64,000 nucleotides of DNA, taken from contig CAJINV010000012.1 of the NCBI GenBank assembly GCA_905178155.1, forward strand, positions 115,389 through 179,388, written 5' to 3'. The DNA is from Amoebophrya sp. A120 (lineage: Eukaryota > Sar > Dinophyceae > Syndiniales > Amoebophryaceae). Shown piece by piece: positions 21,844 through 32,100 of this stretch (its first letter is position 1; every line of letters starts with the position of its first letter). The position numbers and the translations under genes are program-made. Under the pieces are notes generated by a model. That model saw nothing but the letters and a program-made list of their open reading frames with translations, made no database searches and had not been told where the DNA came from.

Positions 21844-24435
21844 CTACAGCCCCCCGGGTCTGATCCTCCTTTTTGGCTTGATTTTTGGTTTTGGTTTCAC
21901 TTTCTCCCTCTTCTTGCGCCGCTTGTCCTTCTTGTCGTCATCCCGATCCCGGCTGATGCTGCGGATGATAGCGGTCGTGGCGTCTTCTTCATCTGGGTCC
22001 ACGCCGCTTTCCCGTAGAAACACCTTCCGCGATTTCGATGAGAAATACTGCCCACCAGCAGCGTCGGCACCAGACGGGTCAAGAACCCCGCCGACGAGAC
22101 CACTTCTACGATAATTCCCGTCTTTATTGCTTTTCCCTCCAAGACTTAGACTCCTGTACAGGGTGCTGAAGTCTTTCTGCGTCGAATCTAACCGTTCGAA
22201 GACCCCGCGGTTTTCCAGACTAGATTTCCTTGTTGTAGTGGTCCTCCGAGAAGGTCGAGAGAAAGTCGCTGTGTCATCATCGTCCATTAATTCCCCTTCG
22301 CTGTACCAGACTTGCTTCTTCTGGAAATCCAACACATTCGGATCGTCCACAGCAGCGGATTTTGTCAATTCCAAGTGTCCGGGCCCGTCCCGAGCGTTGT
22401 CGCGGAAGCTGCCCGTGAAAATTTCCACTTTGGTGCGAGTGCGAGTGCCCATTTTTGCGTTCATGGTTTTGCTGGTGCCACCAGTTTGGTCGGCGTTTGA
22501 TGAAGATGTGTCATTTGTCGCACTAAATGCGCTATCTAACTTCCCCAAATCATGTAGCTGCTCCTCCCAACAAATGGCTTCCCGGCCGACCCCGTGTTTT
22601 CCGCCTTCCTGCCACTGGCCCTCGTAGGTGGTGGTTTTCGTGCCCAGGAGGATTTTACTGCTGGAGGTTGAACTGCTTTTCTGGTTCTTCGATTTTGATG
22701 CCCCCTTCGACATGTCCACCAGCCAGACTTCCTCCACCACTTCTTCCGTCCCGTTCCCACTCGGCTCGTTCTCCTCAAACAGACCTGTGTAGATCGTTTG
22801 GGTCTTGATCACAAACTTCAAACCCTTCTTCGCGAGGGTGGTTTGGAAAAGCGATTTGCGCTCTTCGACTGTGGTTGTTGTTGGTAGGGTTCCGAGCGTG
22901 GAGGGCGTAGTTGTTTGTCCTACGGCAGCTGCTGTTGGCAGGAAGTTGTCCTGGCGAATCTCCTCCAATTGCTCGAAGACTGCATTCACGTCCTCGTTGT
23001 CAGAAAGGGCGGCGGTGTTATTTTTCTCTCCAGAACTTGAACTACCACCCTTTTCCAGCTCCACCTCGATAATCGAAATCAGCATCCCCTGGCCCTCGAT
23101 CACGTCAGAATCAAACTCGCCCTCGTAGTAACTCTTGAATCTCGTCGTTGCGAGTCCTTCTTTCGTCTTGGTATTCCCGTCGGAGAAAATGTAGCGACCT
23201 TTTCCGTGCTTTTCTCCTTCACAGTGTTGCCCGATGTAGGTCTCTGTTTCGATCAAAGTAGTGTTTCTACCAGAACGCTGATGTTCTGCATGCGTGCTTG
23301 CCGCGTCTGCCTGACCGGGAGCGGATTGCGGTGACGCTGCAATTGCGTAGTACTTTTCAAATCCGAAGCCGTGCTTCTCCCCCTCCCGCCATTGGCCCTG
23401 GTAGGTGGAAAGCTCATCTTGAAACAGCCCGTCCCCATGGGGTTTATCGTCGTACCATTGGCCGATGTAGTAGATGTCGCGCTTCGGACGAATCGGTTTT
23501 GAAAGACTTGTTTCTTGTTCTTCCTGCTCAACACCCGCAGTTGCTCTACTTCCTGGTAGGAAAGCGAAAGGATTCGCCGCATCTTGCGAAATTCTCTGTA
23601 TCTCGTTGAGTTCAAAAAGCTCCATGTCCTGCTTGAAGTAGGTGCATTTCCCTTGACCGCAGCGAAGTTTGGTAACGGCTTCATCTTCTTCCTGATCCGT
23701 GTCTTGGTCTTGCTCTGCCCCCGTTCTACTTCCCTTGTAGTCCTCGTCGGCACCTTCTAAGTCGTCATCCCTGGTTCCCTTCACAACCTGCACCTGCCCC
23801 TGGTACAACCCGACGCCTTCAATCTCCTCTACCACGAATTCCAGTTTTTTCGCAATTTCCAAGGGGAGCTCAAAATCCTCCTCTTTTCCGAACTCCCATT
23901 CCAATTCTTGAATAGACGGATCCAGCTCCGGCAGTTTTGGGAGCGGTAAAGGCCTCTGCGTCGGAAGGGCGTGGAACTCGTTTATTTGTTTTGTTCCCAC
24001 CTGCGTGGCTGAATTGGATGGAACAGGTGCGTTCTTGCTGTAGATTCGCCCGGCCGCGGAAGCCTTGGACGAGCCTGTAGTACTACGTGGTCCTGACAGG
24101 CCTTGGTCGTTCTCTTGGTCGTGCAGCTGACTCTCAATGTCGTCGCTGAACCTCACTACTGGGCTGTAGTTGTTAGCTCCTCCAGCTCCAACCAGTCGTC
24201 CCGACTGGTCGTAGCGCAGTGAGCTCTTCGTAGCAGGACTACTTTGCAATTGCATCTGGGAAGTCGTTGTGGTTTGCCGAGTGCTTCTCGAGGCTAGACT
24301 GTCACCCGCACGACTGGAAAATTTCGGCTTGTTTTGGTTTATTTCATCATCGTGGTCGAAAGTGCAGACTTTGACTACCTCATCCACCGCCATCTTGCTG
24401 CAGTTCTGGCAGCTGGAGGCTTGGCCGTTGCCCAT
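21844..24435 (-). CDS. Large single-exon MORN-repeat protein with acylation signal and basic tail
   Basis: 863 residues from MGNGQASSCQNCSK (ATG at 24435, just inside a longer frame) to TAG at 21844. The start again combines Gly2, Ser and Cys residues. Residues 40-310 are Ser- and acid-rich with one weak unit (LYQGQVQVVKG). MORN units are spread from about 318: YYIGQWYDDKPHGDG, TYQGQWREGEKHGFG, TYIGQHCEGEKHGKG, YYEGEFDSDVIEGQG (about 437), IYTGLFEENEPSGNG (about 547), TYEGQWQEGGKHGVG (about 602) and IFTGSFRDNARDGPG (about 670), with long linkers between. The final 30 residues are almost all Lys, Arg and Pro. It keeps the same unit order as the smaller paralogues but with expanded loops, and has neither IE nor conventional intron. 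Likely a membrane-attached scaffold; a nucleic-acid or lipid role for the basic tail is speculative. Confidence 0.85.
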   Translation of the reverse strand: MGNGQASSCQNCSKMAVDEVVKVCTFDHDDEINQNKPKFSSRAGDSLASRSTRQTTTTSQMQLQSSPATKSSLRYDQSGRLVGAGGANNYSPVVRFSDDIESQLHDQENDQGLSGPRSTTGSSKASAAGRIYSKNAPVPSNSATQVGTKQINEFHALPTQRPLPLPKLPELDPSIQELEWEFGKEEDFELPLEIAKKLEFVVEEIEGVGLYQGQVQVVKGTRDDDLEGADEDYKGSRTGAEQDQDTDQEEDEAVTKLRCGQGKCTYFKQDMELFELNEIQRISQDAANPFAFLPGSRATAGVEQEEQETSLSKPIRPKRDIYYIGQWYDDKPHGDGLFQDELSTYQGQWREGEKHGFGFEKYYAIAASPQSAPGQADAASTHAEHQRSGRNTTLIETETYIGQHCEGEKHGKGRYIFSDGNTKTKEGLATTRFKSYYEGEFDSDVIEGQGMLISIIEVELEKGGSSSSGEKNNTAALSDNEDVNAVFEQLEEIRQDNFLPTAAAVGQTTTPSTLGTLPTTTTVEERKSLFQTTLAKKGLKFVIKTQTIYTGLFEENEPSGNGTEEVVEEVWLVDMSKGASKSKNQKSSSTSSSKILLGTKTTTYEGQWQEGGKHGVGREAICWEEQLHDLGKLDSAFSATNDTSSSNADQTGGTSKTMNAKMGTRTRTKVEIFTGSFRDNARDGPGHLELTKSAAVDDPNVLDFQKKQVWYSEGELMDDDDTATFSRPSRRTTTTRKSSLENRGVFERLDSTQKDFSTLYRSLSLGGKSNKDGNYRRSGLVGGVLDPSGADAAGGQYFSSKSRKVFLRESGVDPDEEDATTAIIRSISRDRDDDKKDKRRKKREKVKPKPKIKPKRRIRPGGL

Positions 24436-25647
24436 GATGACAGCTTGATAAAGCCGTGCGGCAATGTAATAGAAAAACAAAAATTGGCGCTGGAGGGGAA
24501 AGGGTACTGTAATTTAGCGCAAGTTCAAGTTGTACACTGTTTAGGACGTCTAGGGTAAAGAAGTCAAAAATGGGGTTTGATTGAGGTCCTGTTGAATTAA
24601 TTTCGATCAGGAATCGCCGGCGTTAGATTTTTGTCGAACGTCGACAAAAAACGTCGACAAACTGACCGCGGCTTGGAGGACTCGCTGATAACAACTCCAA
24701 ATGGCTCTTCCCGGCGGTGCAGAGGCCAATGGCATGAAACTTATCTTCCATTTTTGCACCACGAAAGGACGACTTTACCGATGAAATAGTCTTCCTCTCT
24801 CAAAAACCGACATTTGAAATGAATAAACGCACGACGAAGAACCAAAACCGATAGTTGCCAACAAGCGACGAAAGTAAGCATTCAAACTTTTTTATTTTTT
24901 TTGTCTGACCGACCGAAGAATATCGCGGGGAAACTACCGAGACTCAGCTGAAGCATTCAGACGACAAATGCGCGCAAGTAGAAACTTCTACGACGCATAG
25001 TGGCCTAGGCCTGCTAAATAGGAACGAGAAATACAACACACCACGAGCTGCCGGCAGAGAGCGAATACATAAAACCCGAACATGCGGCAAGAGAACATGT
25101 ATGTAAGTGCAAGTCCCGGTGCTGCAATGCATGAGTATAGAAAATAGAAATACCGATGAGGTTGATGCGTCGAGTGTGTGTCTACATGAAAAAAATGAAT
25201 GTTGTCAGCGCTTGCGCAAAGGCAGCGCTAGCCGGCTGTCAAAATACTACTACTGATTCGAGGTACTCACGATGCGTCTACTGTGAAAAAAATGATCATG
25301 CCATGTGTGTGTGTGTGTGTAATTGGATGTGCAAAGAACGAGTAAGTAGCGGTTGTTTCTCGGGGAAAAAGGTGAAACTGAAAGGAAGCCGATGGGGTGT
25401 GCGAGATGTCACATGTCGATGACAAGGTCGAAGTAGAAGAACTCATTCACAGGGGGGGGGGGGAATAAGCCGATGGAGAATCTTCTAGTACGTAATGATG
25501 TTCTAATGGGACGAAACTTCCGGAGGTGGGACTGACACTTCAATCAAACAGATCTTTAAATTTTCGCTTACGCGGAAGACGGGTAGGCATGATTTTCTTG
25601 GTTGGGAACTTTAAAGAAGTACTTACGCAAAAAGCTCTTTTTCTCTA
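24436..25647. other. Intergenic
   Basis: No gene seen. It holds a short (GT)n run near 25300-25320 and a 12-base G run near 25451. Confidence 0.5.
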
Positions 25648-27062
25648 CTACTTCCCGCCCGGCCCCACCAAGCTCCCCTGCGTGACCGCGTGTGAGATCG
25701 GGCCCTTCCCCGCACCACTTCCCGAACTCGCAGTGCTCTTCTTCGCCCCCGCTCCCGCACTGCCACTTCCTCCCGCCTTCTTCTCTTCCGCGTCGGCTTT
25801 CTGCTGCTGCGCTAGAAACGCTTTTTCGTCCTTCAGCTTCGCTCCCTGCCAGAAGTAAACAACCGATTCCCGCCCCTCCTTGTCGACAAAAATTCCCTTG
25901 CCGTGCTGCACGCCGTTCTTCCATTCCCCCTCGTACTCCCGATCGTCGGGCCACCACAGCGTGCCGTAGCCGTTCACAATGTCGTCTTCAAATTCACCCT
26001 CGTAGATGTTACCTGATGAGGGATTTTCATGAGAATGCATTTTGACTATAGTTTTGCTTTTACACCAAGGTGAAGTCAAACATAATCATCTTGCTTGTGT
26101 GCGACGTGCTATGCTTTATTGTTCTCGTCGTTTCATAGACATCAAAAGCTGCTGCTGCGGCCTACGAGCTGGTGCGAGAAAAGAAGCTAAGCATTTGCAT
26201 TCTATTACCACTTCTCCAGATGTATTTCCCCTGCCCGTGTTTCAAACCGTTTTCGAACTGCCCAATTATCCTGTGCAAAAGTATCGTACTAGTATAAATT
26301 GCAATACAAATTAGCTTAGCATGACAAATTGAGTTTGTCATGCTGTTTTAGCTAAGGAAGGCGATTTGTCATGCATATCTTGAATTAGTACGAGTACGAT
26401 ACTTTTGCAATTCATACCAATGTACCGTGTACGGTCGTCAAACCAGATCTCCTGGCCAAACCCTGACTTTTTCCCATTCACCCACTGCCCATCGTACTGC
26501 GACTGTTCGTCCTTAAACGTGCCCTCGCTGTCGTACTTATCATCCCACCAGTAGCCGGAATAGCTGATATTCCCCGACGTGTATTGGCACACTCCGTACC
26601 CATATCCACTGCAAAAGCATCGCACTCGTAGTAATTGCAACTATGCATGACAAATCAGGATTCTTAGCAACGTCAGCATTACAAATTGAGTTTTTCCTTC
26701 TGAGAAAATTTGTAATGCAATTTATACTAGTACGATGCTTTTGCAATGCATAACCCGCACCTCTGCCCGTTCTTGTTCATCTGCCCGATGTAGGTGCCGA
26801 CGTTGTAAACTCTTTCATCCTCGAAGCACTCACTGTAGTCCCGGTTGGAAGATTGCGTGTTTTTCTTCTGGAGTTGCTGGTACAATTCCTCATCCGTGAT
26901 GTTCTCATTTACCGTCTTGCTGTTGTGTTTCTGCATCGCCTTCATGTGGAGGATGAGCGGGTAATGGCGCGCGAACAGCTCCTTGGTCGTCGCTTCGGGG
27001 GCGGAGACCATTTCTGCGCAACACCCATCGGGCTGCGGCTCGGTGAACAGGGTTTGGCCCAT
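25648..27062 (-). CDS. MORN-repeat protein with Met-Gly start
   Basis: Exons 27062-26753, 26601-26417, 26266-26209 and 26012-25648, about 305 residues. It starts MGQTLFTEPQPDGCCAEM, a possible myristoylation site with Cys13-Cys14. Residues 15-90 are a helical, charged linker. Units follow: TYIGQMNKNGQRCG, SYSGYWWDDKYDSEG, QYDGQWVNGKKSGFG, RYIGQFENGLKHGQG, IYEGEFEDDIVNGYG and EYEGEWKNGVQHGKG, then a low-complexity Ala/Gly/Ser/Lys tail ending GGK and TAG. Two IEs (26602-26752, 26267-26416) cut MORN units; the third intron (GTAATAG...CATCAG) is conventional and joins RSG to NIYEG. Confidence 0.87.
26267..26416. mobile_element. Introner element, family A
   Basis: TATCCTGTGCAAAAGTATCG to CGATACTTTTGCAATTCATA; 150 bp; target repeat CCAAT. 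Excision joins DDRTRYIG to QFENGLKHG. Confidence 0.92.
26602..26752. mobile_element. Introner element, family A
   Basis: ATATCCACTGCAAAAGCATCG to CGATGCTTTTGCAATGCATA; 151 bp; target repeat ACCC. Excision joins NGQRCG to YGVCQYTSG. Confidence 0.9.
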
Positions 27063-29144
27063 GATTTGATGCGGAAGCCACGTTTATTTATTCCGACAAT
27101 CGTACCGATTTCTGCGCGGCGTTCCTTCGGTGGTGAGCGGTGATGTCAAATTTGTCGATTCTGATCTAGTAGTCAGTGACAATCAATGTAGCTCAAAACA
27201 TCTACATCATGGTAAAGAGGGGAAAAAATGCATTTCGCTGGGGGCGCCAAGGTCAATCCTAGTGACGGGAAAATCTACGCTACTTCAACGACTTCCTGAT
27301 TGCTTATTTCGAGGAGTCTTATTGTTTGACGATGGGGAGGCTGCGTCAAAGTCAATTGCTGGACACGATTTTAGTACTTTTGGTTGCTGACATCAACGTC
27401 AAATTCTCTACACGACAAGTAGCAGTAGGGCAACTTGCACGAATACGACTTTCCTTCGCTATGATGTTGCACGATTTTAGTACGAAGATGCGAATTCATG
27501 ATAGTACACCATACCTCCATCGCACGAGGAGGAGTGAGGCAACTACGGTGATGACTAGTAGTACCCGTCTGACACTGACTTATTTAGTACACATACGCTG
27601 AATGATGTCTGCAGGGTCATGCTTCAAGGAGTGCTCAGGTTGAGATGGAGAATTGCCATTTTTGGGTACGATGGAGAAGACGAATCAGAATTACCATTTT
27701 TGGGTACTTAAATAGACCGACACGACACATCAAGATCTACTTCTCGATTGAACATACTGAGCTGTCACATGCGGAACACTAACGATCTGACGCAAAATGC
27801 TAGCCAGGGCGCTGCGCAATGATTCGCCGGCTCCCTTGATATAGCCGCAGCGAGGATGAAAAGCCGACGGCCATTTTTATGTATCGAGATACATTTCTCA
27901 CCTGTTGTTGACAAGCTGCTGCCATCTCCCCACTTTTGTCTTGCTGGGCGGATGATCCGCCCAGCAAGACAAAAGTCTTTGCTTCTTGAATCGCCCTTGA
28001 CAGTAAAACGAGCTGTCTATATTTCCAAAAAGTCATAAAGTTCATCCGAAAGGAAAGAAAAAAGTGAAAGAATTGCTCTCTATAGCAAGCTTTGGACCAC
28101 GAGATCATGAAAACTTGCGCAAGATCAGGCTCCTCTTTCTTTTTCTTTATTTTTGTACATGGAGTTTGTTTTGTTCATATCAATAGCGTAAGAGCTGCTG
28201 TAGGCTTTCGTGGCAGGCCAGGGTTCTTGAACTCGGAAGAGTCAAACTCTAATTCATCCGAGACGCGTCTCACACCAGCAGTTGGCAGTTTTTTACTATG
28301 CTTTTGTGTTCTTTAGGTTTGCAAAATCCAAAAGGTTGGCGGTCATTTGTAAAGAAGTAGCGAGGGCACCACAATAACCCTGTTGGCATGAACAACAGGT
28401 GTCTGTTAGTAATCGTCCACGAGAAAGCTCCGCGAGGCAACATTGAAGCCTGTGGAGAAGTTGATACCCTCCTTTATCCAGCGAGAAGTCTGTGCATCGT
28501 CTTCTTCGCTAGAAAAGGGTGCCTCAACGACCCCAGGCGCTCGCGACGAGCCCTACTAGCGCGACCGAGTTGAAGATGGGTCGATAGATTTCATCCCCCG
28601 CTTCTCTTCTCTATAGCTTTTAGATACTTACCTGGAGACCGCGCTCTCAGTTCTTGATGTTTACTTATTGGAAGTAGCTGTGTCAACAAATTGTCGTATC
28701 TGTGCAACAAGAAAGAAAGTGACGAAAGAAAAATCATAGAAGCGAATATTTACAGCGCAGAAGCAAAAAGTCAGTTTTTAGAGCAAACGAACAAACCTCA
28801 CGAGCTCTAGTATCATACACAGTTGCTTTATCTGATGAAAATCTTTTATGTCGGGATGAGTTAAAATCTCCCTGACCAGCCACGGCTCGATTACAACAAG
28901 AAACTTCTTTTGTTCGTCTAAAACCAAAACTACAAGACTCGGATACTTGTTCGAAACTCATTTAGGTGTTAGAGAAGGATGAGCACTACTGCTTCCCAGT
29001 ACAGAAACAAAGACAAGCACTAGACTGCTCCATTCCCTCATTATCTACTCGGCGTATTTGTAGTTTGAGTGTTGAGTTGCAATGTATTTCTCATAGCAAC
29101 TTACATTTTGTGCATTTTCAAGAACCACTCACGCGACTCTAATA
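27063..29144. other. Intergenic, 2.1 kb
   Basis: No gene can be supported. The only striking object is a perfect 45-bp hairpin at 27932-27976. Short frames on either strand lack motifs. Promoters for the MORN gene to the left should be here. Confidence 0.45.
27932..27976. repeat. Perfect 22-bp inverted repeat with one-base centre
   Basis: ACTTTTGTCTTGCTGGGCGG is followed, after one central base (27954), by its exact complement. Both arms are 22 bp with no mismatch. Confidence 0.95.
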
Positions 29145-32100
29145 TTATGATTGCTGCTCATACAGGGAAGCGTTCCACGCATCGACGTCAATTATACAGT
29201 CTTCAATATTTTGCAGCCGTGAGCCCGTCCTGGGTATGCCACCACAGGATTCGGGGTATGGCGTTCTCAACTGTTACATCAATTTGTGATGCACGAATGA
29301 AAAGAGTGGATGGTGACCTTGCGCGTCTTGCATGGCAGATTTGGAACAGTTTCTCAGCCTGTTTGGCCCTTCAAGAATTTGTCATGCGAAGCAGCTTGAC
29401 CGTGTCGGTTCTGATTGTAGTTTTGCATGACAGATCCTGTAGCAGTTGAGAATGTAACATTTGAGAACGCCATACGGAGACCGCCGGCTCTGCGGCGCAC
29501 ATTATGGCGGTAGTCACTTGCCCGTCTTCTTGAAAAATCTTGATTTTTCGCAGCCCCGGGGCGTAAATGTGCATTGTGTAGGCTGGTTGGTCCGTGCGAT
29601 TTTCGATTCGGTGGAGGGCAATCTCGTTGTTGGCGTAGCCGACCTGATAGTTTTTGTTTTTATACTTTTCCAAGCACAACATGCAATAGACAATCCCTTG
29701 ATAGAACGAAGTGCATTTTGCGATTGTTCGTCTTCTGCGTGACAATAAGAAAGAACCGAATGGTACAAGTACTTACCCTAACAGCATCAAAGCCGATGAT
29801 CGTTTCTGCTATCCTCTTCAGGGGCGCGCATTTCCCCTTTGCTGTTGTGCTGTCTCTCGATTCGTGCTCTAAAAACTGCCGATCGAACTTGGGCATTTGG
29901 TACTGCACCTCCACTACTTCCCCGGCGACTGCCACTACCCAACAGGAAGACCGGTCGTGACAGTGGATCGAGCTTTGGCAGTGCGGGGGCCAACACATCA
30001 GTAAGCAGTCGAAGTTGTCGTTCTTCATGATGAGGTTCCGGGTGTACTTTTTCGGGTTTTCCTCGTATGGATTGCAAATATGTCTGGGTCTGGAAGAATG
30101 CAAGGTTTGTCATGCTTGTCTGGCGTGACTGAAATGTTTGTGATGCGTGACCAAGGAGAGAGCCTTTTGCCTGTCATGCAAAGACCTAGTTTGTCATGCG
30201 GACAGCGCAACACTAAGCAGAGCAGATATTTCTCATGCTTGGCTGTGCATTACAGAGCATTCACTATTCATCCCAACCGAGCATTACTAGTTTCCAGATC
30301 CAGACGTTTTTGCATTTGATACCTCGTCCCAAGAGACGTATTTCTCCCACTCGTGCCGTCTCGGAAACCACCGCTTGCATTCCTGAGTTTTTTTTCGAAA
30401 TTTGTCATGCTTATCACGCAACCAAAACGAAATTTGTCATGCTTCTCATAGTTGTACAAGAACGAACACCTTCTATACCTCAGCAACCTCCTTGACGTTG
30501 TGTCCTCGGTAGTTCTGCCCGATAATCTGTTGTACAAACACCTGCAGGAGTGATTGCAAGCTGTGCGTGCTGGGCATCAGCGCACCTGTCGCCTGAAAAG
30601 ACGAACTTGTCGTGATGAACTGGCCCCGTCCCGCCATCGGCCCCAGTCGAAACGACGGCCTCCCGTGTATCGTGCCCGCGACATCTTGCGGTGTTGTATT
30701 TTTGTCCTTCTCCTTGTCCGAGCAAGCTGACGCCGCGCCGGTAGTTTCCGTCGCCGTCTCTGTTGCGCTATTTGTGGATGGTGTAGAGGAGGGTTGGCGA
30801 TCAACCACGGAGGTGGGGGATTTGTTGGAGGACACAACTTATGCAATGCAAAAGCATCGCACTACTAGTACAAATTGCATTACAAATTTCCTCAGCGTGA
30901 GAAATGGAATTTCTAATGCGGATTTAGCTTGAGAAGGAAATTTGTAATGCATGAATGCGATTACAACTACGAGTACGATACTTTTGCAATGCATACAACT
31001 TCCGAGTAAAACACCTTGGGCGTGCTGTTTGAAGACGGGTAGTCGTTCGCGTTCAGGTGATATCCTGTGCAAAAGTATCGTATTCGTATAAATGCAAGTC
31101 TTGCATTACAAATTTTTTTCCGAAAGTAAATGATCAGCATGACAAATTTTATTTCTCATGCTGAGAAAATTTGTAATGCATTTATACGAGTACGATACTT
31201 TTGCAGTTCATAAGTGACACCCCAATGCTTCATCCGCAGTGGCCTTGTCGAGGTAGGAGTTTTTTTCTATTGCGGTTTTCGGAGGCGACAATCTGCTGTC
31301 CGGTGCGCCCCCATCGCCTTTGAGTACTACTACACCTTTGTTCGCTAGCAGTTGCACCGGCGGCCCGGCGGAGGTCTCGGTAGAAGTTGAAGTATTGTGA
31401 AAAAAAATGTCCCCACCACATACGTCAAGATGGGAAATCTGCAACACAAACCCGGAAGTTGTGGGAGTCACGCATGACAAGTTCTCCTCTGTATCGTAGT
31501 GCAGCTTCGCAAGGACAGCCGCATCACAAAGCCATCTCCTCATCCTATTTGCAGCATCACAAATTCCAAAAGACAATTGGAAACGGCTCTCGTACTCGTG
31601 GGGATGCGCATTGCAAGTCTTCCTGTCTTTGCAAATCTGCATGACAACTCTGGGGTGGGGACGTTTTTACTTAAGATATGTCGTGCCGTTTGTTTGCGAC
31701 GACGTTCTGGGCGGGAAGATCGGCTCGCATCTCGCTATATCAAATGTAAATATGTCTGGGTTGGAGAAGTGGAACTTGTGTTGCATGTCTAGCATTCCTG
31801 AAAAATCTGTGTTGCATAGACAGCAAAAGCGGTGCTTTTTTGTCATGCAAAGACGCAGTTTGTCATGCGTGCCACGCATCAGAAGGCGTCAAATGAATTT
31901 GTCATGCTTGGCTGCATTCGAAAGCACCAGACTGATCCATTCTTTAGCATCACAAGTTTCCAGACCCAGACATATTTGCAACGGATACGCTAACCCTTTC
32001 AGCGCCGTCCTGAGCTTCTTTTCCGGGCCAGCCTGAAACGACTGCAGCTCCGCGAGGCCGAGAAAGGTGTATGCATTGCAAATATAGTGTCTGGGTCTGG

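Noticed and set aside
22127-22627. Plus-strand frames over 21.8-24.5 kb
   Set aside because: They mirror the 863-residue MORN gene on the minus strand and contain no motif of their own.
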